DNA of 64,000 nucleotides, taken from assembly GCF_036173125.1 (NCBI RefSeq), contig NZ_CP108054.1, forward strand, positions 5,728,501-5,792,500, written 5' to 3'. A model generated the notes under the pieces. That model was not told the DNA's origin. It saw only the letters and a list, made by a program, of their open reading frames with translations, and made no database searches. The position numbers and the translations under genes were made by a program. Of this stretch, positions 58,192 to 64,000 are shown piece after piece. The stretch's first letter is position 1. Every line of letters starts with the position of its first letter. This DNA is from Streptomyces sp. NBC_00286. Lineage in GTDB: Bacteria; Actinomycetota; Actinomycetes; Streptomycetales; Streptomycetaceae.

Positions 58192-58777
58192 CGAGCTGCC
58201 TGGCGGAGCGGTACCGCGCCCCTCCAGGGGCGCGCGGCTGCGACTACCCGCGCCCCATAGGGGCGCGGGGAACTGCGCGACCAGCCACGACGGACCCGCA
58301 GCTCCTCACTGCATTTCCAGCGGAGCGCTGTCACCGCCACCTACCGTTCCTGGGGACTGAGCAGGAGTAAGTCCGCTCAGCCGCACGCCCCGAACGGTCT
58401 TGGGCGCTCCCCCAGACTCCGTCCGGGGGGACCCCCAGGTCCCCGGCGTACTCAACCCCGGGGTGGCGACACGCATCCTGTCCGTGGTCCGGGCTCGGGA
58501 GGCCGGATCCCTCACGACCTGGCCATTTGGGTGCGGCCAGAGGCGACGGGGAGGCCCCGAACCATCACTCCGGTGGAGCGGGGGCCCCGCACTCCCCCAG
58601 CTACCGCTGGGGGTGCCCCCAGGCGCCGTACCCGGCGTCCCAGATCGCACGATCACCGTAGCCCGAACAGCCCACAACGCCGCAACCTCGGAAGGCCGAC
58701 CATCACACGATCGAGCTAAACCGCCCTCGTTCACGCTCCCCGGTGAGCAGTTGGCAACCCCCTGCCACCATGGCCAT
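58192..58777. repeat. 586-bp repeat-rich gap
   Basis: Holds GGGGCGCGGGGAACTGCGCG with GACCAGCCACGACGG (about 58261-58297), CTCCCCCAGACTCCGTCCGG plus GGGGACCCCCAGG (about 58407-58440), and CTCCCCCAGCTACCGCTGGG plus GGTGCCCCCAGG (about 58590-58622). The last two families recur at 17.9 and 32.7-33.0 kb. An upstream extension of the methyltransferase frame runs through here but is low complexity and not coding. Confidence 0.8.
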
Positions 58778-59587
58778 ATGTCCACGACGCCCCCACCACA
58801 GCCCTCCGCCCTCCACGCCGCCCGAGCCCACTCCTTCAATGCCGCCGCGGCCCAGTACGCCGCCAACCGCCCCTCCTACCCGCCCGCCCTCTTCGACGCG
58901 ATCGAAGACCTGGCCGGTCACCCCCTCGCTGGCTCCCGCGTCGCGGACATCGGCGCCGGTACGGGCATAGCGACCGCACTGCTCCACGCCCGCGGCGCAG
59001 ACGTCGTCGCCGTAGAGCCCGGCGACGGCATGGCGGCCCAGTTCCGCCGTTCCCTCCCCGACGTCCCCATCCTGCGGGGCGACGGCAACTCCCTCCCCCT
59101 GGCCACTGCCTCCACCGACTTCCTCACCTACGCCCAGTCCTGGCACTGGACCGATCCGGCCCGCTCGGTGCCGGAGGCATTCCGTGTCCTGCGCCCAGGC
59201 GGCTCGCTCGCTCTGTGGTGGAACACCAGCGCCCTGAAACTCCCGTGGATCGCCGAGCAGGCCAACCGCATCGAGCGCCACCTCGGCACCGCCCGCGAGG
59301 TGGACCGAAACGGCAACGGCCCCGAAGTCAGTGCCGCGCTCGCCGACCCCACCGGCCGCCTCGACTTCACCCGCCGTACGATCCGCTGGAGCCGCCACGT
59401 CCCCGTCGACACTCACCTCGCGAACATCGGCAGCCACTCGATCTTCCTCGTCAATGGCGAAGAACGCACCGCAGCCTTCCTCGCCGAGGAACGCCAGCAC
59501 CTGCTCAAGGCCTTCCCAAACGGCACCGTCGAGGAGGTCTACGACGTAATCCTCCTGCTGGCCACCAACCCAACCACCAGCTCCTGA
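58778..59587 (+). CDS. Class I SAM-dependent methyltransferase
   Basis: A 269-residue methyltransferase. Motif I VADIGAGTGIATALL near residue 53, motif II VVAVEPGDG, motif III in AFRVLRPGGSLALWW, and SWHWTDP, typical of the group resembling yeast Tmt1/Crg1-like and UbiE-related enzymes. The ATG at 58778 gives MSTTPPPQPSALH. The substrate is unknown, and no partner genes are adjacent. Confidence 0.87.
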   Translation: MSTTPPPQPSALHAARAHSFNAAAAQYAANRPSYPPALFDAIEDLAGHPLAGSRVADIGAGTGIATALLHARGADVVAVEPGDGMAAQFRRSLPDVPILRGDGNSLPLATASTDFLTYAQSWHWTDPARSVPEAFRVLRPGGSLALWWNTSALKLPWIAEQANRIERHLGTAREVDRNGNGPEVSAALADPTGRLDFTRRTIRWSRHVPVDTHLANIGSHSIFLVNGEERTAAFLAEERQHLLKAFPNGTVEEVYDVILLLATNPTTSS

Positions 59588-60095
59588 CCCCACCCGACAT
59601 CCCCGCCCGGAACCCCTCCACACGGCACCCGGCACCCAAGGACCCGCCGACGATCGAGACCGGCGGTGAGCGGCAACTGCCGGTTAACTCGCGATCCGCC
59701 TGCCCACCCGCTCCTCGCCTCGCGCCATGTCCACCCGAGCCCCCCGCGCTCCGCCTGCCCTCACGCCCACCCGGGCTCATCGAGCTCCGCCTCCCGCCAC
59801 GCCCACCGGGCCGCCGCGCCCCGCCTCCCCTCACGCCCACGGGACCCTCGCGCCCACGCGCGCTCTTATGCATACCCGGGCGTCGTGCCCACCCGGGCGT
59901 CGTGCCCACCCGGGCGTCGTGCCCACCCGGGCCTCACACCCACGCGAGCCCTTACCCACGGGGGCATCGCACGCACAGGCGCGCCCTCACCCACGGGGGC
60001 ATCACACCCACACGCGCGCCCTCACCCCGACACGCCCCCATGCCACAGCACCCCTCCCCTTGACGCACCCAGCCCCCGCGAGGATTATTCATCAC
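59588..60095. repeat. 508-bp low-complexity and tandem-repeat region
   Basis: Three exact 17-bp units CCGGGCGTCGTGCCCAC at 59876-59926 plus a degenerate fourth (59927-59943). CCACCCGGGC, CACGCGCGCCCT and CCACGGGGGCAT variants surround them (about 59720-60055). Long frames through it encode only Ala/Pro/His/Arg repeats and are not credible genes. Confidence 0.8.
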
Positions 60096-60104
60096 ATGAT
60101 GAAT
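60087..60104. promoter_or_regulatory. 18-bp palindrome over the ABC gene start
   Basis: ATTCATCA, CA, TGATGAAT: perfect 8-bp arms. It contains the start codon(s) at 60096/60099 and a -10-like TATTCA at 60086-60091, which fits a leaderless transcript controlled by a repressor that covers the start. Confidence 0.6.
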
Positions 60105-60932
60105 TACGCGTCCAGGCCACCCAATGAGGGAGCACCCCGCCCCGACGAGACACCCGGCGCACCAGGCACCCCCGCCGTCCGCGCCGAAGGCCTCACCGTC
60201 GTCCGCGGCCCCCGCACGGTCCTGCGCGGTCTCGACTTCACCGTCCCGCGCGGCCAGGTCACCGGTCTCCTCGGTCCCTCCGGCTGCGGCAAGTCGACCC
60301 TGATGCGCGCGATCGTCGGCACCCAGGCCAAGGTCACCGGCACCCTCGACGTCCTCGACCGCCCCGCCGGCCACCCCACCCTCCGCACCCGCATCGGCTA
60401 CGTCACCCAAGCCCCCTCCGTCTACGACGACCTGACGATCCGCCAGAACCTCGACTACTTCGCCGCGATCCTGGACCCCGGCCGCGGCTCCGCCGAGCGA
60501 CGGCACGAGAACGTCACCCGCGCCATCGCCGACGTCGACCTCACCAGCCACGCCGACGCCCTGGCCGGCAACCTCTCCGGCGGCCAGCGCAGCCGCGTCT
60601 CCCTGGCTGTGGCCCTCCTCGGCACCCCCGAGCTCCTGGTCCTCGACGAACCCACGGTCGGCCTGGACCCCGTACTCCGCCGTGACCTGTGGAACCTCTT
60701 CCACGCCATCGCCGCAGAACGCGGCGCCACCCTCCTGATCTCCTCCCACGTCATGGACGAGGCCGAGCGCTGCCACCGCCTCCTCCTCATGCGCGAGGGC
60801 GAGATCCTCGCCGACGACACCCCCGACGCCCTGCGCCACCGCACCGACTCCGAGACAGTCGAGGCAGCCTTCTTGCACCTGGTCGACGAGGCGGTCGCGG
60901 CGAGCCGCAAGAAGGAGACGACGACGCGATGA
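60096..60932 (+). CDS. ABC transporter ATP-binding protein
   Basis: A 278-residue ATPase of the DrrA/CcmA type. Walker A GPSGCGKST, signature LSGGQRSR, Walker B LLVLDEPTVGLD and the switch His in ISSHVMDEAERC. ATG at 60096 or 60099 (both in frame) with no ribosome site, inside an 18-bp palindrome: probably leaderless. It overlaps the permease start by four bases. Confidence 0.93.
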   Translation: MMNYASRPPNEGAPRPDETPGAPGTPAVRAEGLTVVRGPRTVLRGLDFTVPRGQVTGLLGPSGCGKSTLMRAIVGTQAKVTGTLDVLDRPAGHPTLRTRIGYVTQAPSVYDDLTIRQNLDYFAAILDPGRGSAERRHENVTRAIADVDLTSHADALAGNLSGGQRSRVSLAVALLGTPELLVLDEPTVGLDPVLRRDLWNLFHAIAAERGATLLISSHVMDEAERCHRLLLMREGEILADDTPDALRHRTDSETVEAAFLHLVDEAVAASRKKETTTR

Positions 60933-61726
60933 GCACGACCACGAGTACGAGTACGCCCACGACCATGGCGCCCGCCCCGACGAGCGCGCTGAACGCTTCC
61001 CGCACCACCGCCACCGCGGCCCGGGTCCTGCGCCAACTCCGCCACGACCCGCGCACCATCGCGCTGATGATCCTCATCCCGTGCGTGATGCTGTTCCTGC
61101 TGCGCTACGTCTTCGACGGCAGCCAACGCACCTTCGACAACATCGGCGCCTCCCTCCTCGGCATCTTCCCGCTGATCACGATGTTCCTGGTGACGTCCAT
61201 CGCCACCCTCCGCGAACGCACCTCCGGCACCCTGGAACGCCTCCTCGCCATGCCCCTCGGCAAGGCCGACCTCATCGCGGGCTACGCCCTCGCCTTCGGC
61301 GCCCTCGCCATCGTCCAGTCCGCCCTCGCCACCGGTCTCGCCGTCTGGGCCCTGGGTCTCGACGTCACGGGCTCGGCCTGGCTCCTCCTGCTCGTCGCTC
61401 TCCTCGACGCTCTCCTGGGCACGGCCCTCGGTCTCTTCGTCTCGGCCTTCGCCTCCTCGGAGTTCCAGGCCGTGCAGTTCATGCCGGCGGTGATCTTCCC
61501 CCAGCTCCTCCTCTGCGGCCTGTTCACTCCCCGTCCCAACATGCACCCCGTCCTCGAAGGCATCTCCAACGTCCTCCCCATGTCGTACGCAGTCGACGGC
61601 ATGAACGAAGTCCTCCTGCACACCGACGTCACCGCCGACTTCATCCGAGACGTACTGATCGTCGCCGCCTGTGCCCTCCTGGTCCTCACCCTCGGCGCCG
61701 CAACCCTTCGCCGCCGCACCGCCTGA
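60929..61726 (+). CDS. ABC-2 type transporter permease
   Basis: A 265-residue integral membrane protein with six helices, ABC2_membrane family. The intracellular EAA-like segment is in LRERTSGTLERLLAMPLGKADLI, and FTPRPNMHPVLEGISNVLPMSYAVDGM matches the drug-export subfamily. Thr/Ser-rich N-terminus (MSTTTSTSTPTT). With the ATPase it forms a homodimeric exporter of drugs or lipids; the substrate is unknown. Confidence 0.92.
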   Translation: MSTTTSTSTPTTMAPAPTSALNASRTTATAARVLRQLRHDPRTIALMILIPCVMLFLLRYVFDGSQRTFDNIGASLLGIFPLITMFLVTSIATLRERTSGTLERLLAMPLGKADLIAGYALAFGALAIVQSALATGLAVWALGLDVTGSAWLLLLVALLDALLGTALGLFVSAFASSEFQAVQFMPAVIFPQLLLCGLFTPRPNMHPVLEGISNVLPMSYAVDGMNEVLLHTDVTADFIRDVLIVAACALLVLTLGAATLRRRTA

Positions 61727-61845
61727 CGCCCCAGCTCAGGGTCGCCATCCATCCCGCCCAGCGGACAACGGCGACCCACCCCGCGACCCCGGTGCGAGGA
61801 TGGGCCCTGGACGACGCACCACCCCCGCCCGGAGGGCAACCGAAC

Positions 61846-62658
61846 ATGACCCAGAAAGTCGCAGTGCTCGGCACCGGCAAGATCGGCGAAGCCCTGCTCA
61901 GCGGAATGATCCGAGCCGGCTGGTCCCCCGCCGACCTCCTGGTCACCGCACGCCGCACGGAGCGAGCCGAAGAACTCCGCACGCGCTACGGCGTCACCCC
62001 GGTGACCAACCCCGAGGCAGCCAAGACCGCCGACACCCTGATCCTCACGGTCAAGCCTCAAGACATGGGCACCCTCCTCGTCGAACTGGCCCCACACGTC
62101 CCCGCCGACCGCCTCGTCATAAGCGGTGCGGCAGGCATCCCCACCTCCTTCTTCGAGGAGCGCCTCGCCCAAGGCACCCCCGTCGTCCGTGTCATGACGA
62201 ACACCCCCGCCCTCGTCGACGAGGCCATGTCCGTCATCTCCGCCGGCAGCCACGCCACCGCCGAGCACCTCGCCCACGCCGAGGAGATCTTCGGCGCCGT
62301 AGGCAAGACGCTCCGCGTCCCCGAGTCCCAACAGGACGCCTGCACCGCCCTCTCCGGCTCAGGACCGGCGTACTTCTTCTACCTGGTAGAGGCCATGACC
62401 GACGCGGGCATCCTCCTCGGCCTGCCCCGCGAAAAAGCACACGACCTCATCGTCCAGTCCGCGATCGGCGCCGCCGTCATGCTCCGCGACAGCGGCGAAC
62501 ACCCCGTGAAACTCCGCGAGAACGTCACATCCCCCGCGGGCACCACGATCAACGCCATCCGCGAACTGGAGAACCACGGCGTACGAGCCGCCCTCATCGC
62601 CGCAATCGAGGCAGCCCGCGACCGCGGCCGCGAACTGGCCTCCGGCAGCAACACCTGA
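61846..62658 (+). CDS. proC: Pyrroline-5-carboxylate reductase
   Basis: A 270-residue enzyme that reduces P5C to proline with NAD(P)H. N-terminal Rossmann motif AVLGTGKIGEALLSG, MTNTPALV, and the C-terminal family signature ALSGSGPAYFFYLVEAM plus VTSPAGTTINAI. ATG at 61846 with GGAGGG ahead. The gene is convergent with trpS, separated by a strong hairpin. Confidence 0.95.
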   Translation: MTQKVAVLGTGKIGEALLSGMIRAGWSPADLLVTARRTERAEELRTRYGVTPVTNPEAAKTADTLILTVKPQDMGTLLVELAPHVPADRLVISGAAGIPTSFFEERLAQGTPVVRVMTNTPALVDEAMSVISAGSHATAEHLAHAEEIFGAVGKTLRVPESQQDACTALSGSGPAYFFYLVEAMTDAGILLGLPREKAHDLIVQSAIGAAVMLRDSGEHPVKLRENVTSPAGTTINAIRELENHGVRAALIAAIEAARDRGRELASGSNT

Positions 62659-62669
62659 CGCCCACCCCC

Positions 62670-62710
62670 GGCGCCGGGCCTGGACCCCGCCCGTCCAGAC
62701 ACCCGGCGCC
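62670..62710. terminator. Bidirectional terminator between proC and trpS
   Basis: Stem GGCGCCGGG (62670-62678) with CCCGGCGCC (62702-62710), and an inner TGGAC/GTCCA pair. Confidence 0.8.
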
Positions 62711-62730
62711 AGGTCGGACCAACTCAGCCG

Positions 62731-63729
62731 TCACGCCGGCGAAAGCAACCCGATCGCCCGGTACGCCGCGTCCACCGTCGGCCGCGCCATCTCTCTGGCC
62801 TTCTCCGCACCATCCCGCAACACCCCCTCCACATACGCAGGATCCGCGCACAGCTCGCTGTGCCTCTCCTGTACGGGCCTGAGGAGCTCGACCACAGCCT
62901 CGGCGGTGTCCTTCTTCAAAGATCCGTACGACTCATATACACCGGCCAGGCCCTCGGGGTTCCCACTTTCACAGGCCGCGAGGATCTCCAGAAGATTCGA
63001 GACCCCCGGTCGTCCCTCCGGGTCGTACACGACATCCCGCCCGCTGTCGGTCACCGCCCGCATGATCTTCTTCCGGATCACCTCCGGCTCATCGAGCAGA
63101 TACACGATCCCCGGCCCGACATCCTCGGACTTCCCCATCTTCGACGTCGGCTCCTGAAGGTTCATCACCCGCGTCGCCACCGCCGGATGCGTGGCCCGAG
63201 GCACCACGAACGTATGCCCGTACCGCTGGTTGAACCGCACCGCCAGATCCCGCGCCAGCTCCACATGCTGCGTCTGGTCGTCCCCGACCGGCACCTCAGC
63301 CGTCCCATACGCCAGGATGTCCGCCGCCATCAGCACCGGATACGTCAGCAGCGACAGCCGTACGCTCCCACCCCGCCTCCGCTCCCGCGCGGCCTTCTCC
63401 TTGTACTGGATCATCCGCCGCATCTCGCCGTCCGAAGCCACGCACTCCAGCAGATACGACAGCCGCGCATGCTCATCCACATGACTCTGTACGAACACGG
63501 TGCACAGCTTGGGATCAAGCCCCGAGGCCAGCAACAGCGTGGCCGCCTGCCGACTGAGCCTGCGCACCCGACCTGGATCGTGATCCACGGTCAGCGCATG
63601 CAGGTCGACGACACAGAACAGTGCGTCGGCGCAGTGCTGATCGACATCGGCCCAACGCCGTACGGCCCCCAGGTAGTTCCCCAGCGTCAGATGCCCCGTC
63701 GGCTTGACCCCGCTGAAGATCCGCGTCAT
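62731..63729 (-). CDS. trpS: Tryptophanyl-tRNA synthetase, attenuator-controlled type
   Basis: A 332-residue class I synthetase that charges tRNA-Trp. HIGH-like motif in PTGHLTLGNYLG, GDDQTQHVELARD, and a KMSKS variant SKMGKS. In S. coelicolor the gene in this position (SCO3334) encodes an auxiliary, indolmycin-resistant TrpRS controlled by ribosome-mediated attenuation. The leader here has the same plan: a short peptide with two Trp codons and alternative hairpins (63795-63887). Resistance of this protein is inferred from position and leader only. ATG at 63729 with GGGAGG ahead. Confidence 0.93.
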   Translation of the reverse strand: MTRIFSGVKPTGHLTLGNYLGAVRRWADVDQHCADALFCVVDLHALTVDHDPGRVRRLSRQAATLLLASGLDPKLCTVFVQSHVDEHARLSYLLECVASDGEMRRMIQYKEKAARERRRGGSVRLSLLTYPVLMAADILAYGTAEVPVGDDQTQHVELARDLAVRFNQRYGHTFVVPRATHPAVATRVMNLQEPTSKMGKSEDVGPGIVYLLDEPEVIRKKIMRAVTDSGRDVVYDPEGRPGVSNLLEILAACESGNPEGLAGVYESYGSLKKDTAEAVVELLRPVQERHSELCADPAYVEGVLRDGAEKAREMARPTVDAAYRAIGLLSPA

Positions 63730-63794
63730 CTCTCTACCTCCCGGTCAGGACCACCGCTGCCCGCCGGCCGGGCTCTCCAGGAGGGAGAAACAAG

Positions 63795-63819
63795 AACGGC
63801 CGCCGAGGCGGCGGCCGTT
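63795..63819 (-). terminator. Attenuator terminator hairpin of trpS
   Basis: On the minus strand AACGGCCGCCG, CCT, CGGCGGCCGTT: an 11-bp stem followed by TCTTGTTTCT. Its 5' arm can instead pair with the leader segment GGCGGCCG at 63837-63844 (antiterminator). Confidence 0.85.
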
Positions 63820-63837
63820 GAGTACATACGTGAACTC

Positions 63838-63855
63838 GGCCGCCCTCAGGCGGCC
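63838..63855 (-). promoter_or_regulatory. Leader (protector/pause) hairpin of trpS
   Basis: GGCCGCC, TGAG, GGCGGCC on the minus strand, overlapping the leader stop codon and the second Trp codon. A ribosome stalled on the Trp codons would block this hairpin and free the 3' arm for the antiterminator. Confidence 0.75.
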
Positions 63856-63887
63856 CACCACAGCTGGGTGCACGCATGCGTTGTCAT
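63846..63887 (-). CDS. trpS leader peptide with tandem Trp codons
   Basis: Thirteen codons, MTTHACTQLWWAA, then TGA. The two adjacent TGG codons (63855-63860) sit just before the hairpin set. GGGAGGGG lies about 13 bases ahead of the ATG. This is the classic leader for Trp-sensing attenuation of the downstream synthetase gene. Too short for usual gene callers. Confidence 0.85.
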   Translation of the reverse strand: MTTHACTQLWWAA

Positions 63888-63928
63888 ACGTCCGAGAGTA
63901 CCCCTCCCGGGTGCTCTACGGCGCCGAG

Positions 63929-63957
63929 TTGACACGCCCGAACCCGCTCCGTACTGT
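63929..63957 (+). promoter_or_regulatory. Consensus-like promoter facing right
   Basis: TTGACA (63929-63934), 17-base spacer, TACTGT (63952-63957). It would start transcription near 63964 and drive a gene beyond the window; it is divergent from the trpS leader. Confidence 0.6.
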
Positions 63958-63974
63958 TCTCCGAGTTGTCCGAC

Positions 63975-64000
63975 GTGAGCGCCGACTCCGGTCGGTCCCC
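63975..64000 (+). CDS. Possible start of a gene running off the window
   Basis: GTG at 63975 opens VSADSGRSP to the window end, 18 bases after the TACTGT box. No ribosome site is seen. Only nine codons are visible, so the call is weak. Confidence 0.3.

Noticed and set aside
59876-59943. CRISPR-like array
   Set aside because: The 17-bp units are directly adjacent with no spacers, and no cas gene is present.
59727-60095. Pro/Ala/His/Arg frame that extends the ABC ATPase upstream
   Set aside because: It is translated tandem repeat. ATPase homology begins after 60099, and a leaderless start there is supported by the promoter-like palindrome.

Overview
The window is high-GC actinobacterial chromosome, almost certainly Streptomyces. 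Codon third positions are nearly all G or C, GTG and TTG starts are frequent, and the gene order matches the S. coelicolor segment holding trpS, ilvD, sigE-cseABC, radA-disA, clpC, lsr2 and panC. It is core chromosome with a few accessory inserts. No rRNA, tRNA, CRISPR array or transposase gene was seen.

Layout. 1-9.2 kb: the 3' end of a low-complexity protein gene, two PH-domain membrane proteins, an orphan complex I subunit (nuoD-like) convergent with a MidA-type methyltransferase, a NarL-type two-component pair, a TmrB-like ATPase and a threonine aldolase. 9.3-14.8 kb: a tight operon DUF2520-panC-nadB-nadC-coaX that joins pantothenate/CoA and NAD synthesis. 15.2-21 kb: two small proteins, a BlaI-type regulator, an ArgA-like acetyltransferase, the nucleoid protein Lsr2, an SCO3374-family protein and the Clp chaperone ClpC, which has two ClgR-box matches upstream. 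21-30.4 kb: an accessory stretch with a secreted acid phosphatase, a large NACHT-LRR protein of bacterial NLR type, a carboxylesterase, a STAS protein divergent from an XRE regulator, a YhcG-type nuclease beside a relic of a second copy, and an M23 peptidase. 30.3-34.2 kb: TetR with a divergent MFS pump, a long inverted repeat, and AraC with a glyoxalase-fold protein.

34.2-37.7 kb is the sigE-cseA-cseB-cseC envelope-stress operon (minus strand). 38-47 kb: mutY, a second NarL-type two-component pair whose kinase has an unusual extracytoplasmic tail, a PAP2 phosphatase, an anchored secreted protein, and radA-disA (repair and c-di-AMP). 47-58.2 kb: a sigma-like/zinc-finger/membrane/BACON fusion, a Cys-rich protein, a Ppx/GppA phosphatase, a sugar isomerase-like protein with TetR, ilvD, a Ser/Thr kinase with a beta-propeller, an SH3-type protein and a membrane protein. 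58.7-64 kb: a methyltransferase, a two-gene ABC exporter, proC, and trpS preceded by a complete Trp-codon attenuator.

Intergenic DNA carries several dispersed repeat families. The most distinctive is a palindromic element of exactly 102 bp in three copies (14.9, 39.2 and 44.0 kb), whose sequence differences keep the predicted hairpin. The best candidates for new biology are the NLR, the nuoD/MidA pair, the sigma-BACON fusion, the kinase with an extracytoplasmic C-terminus, and the 102-bp element.
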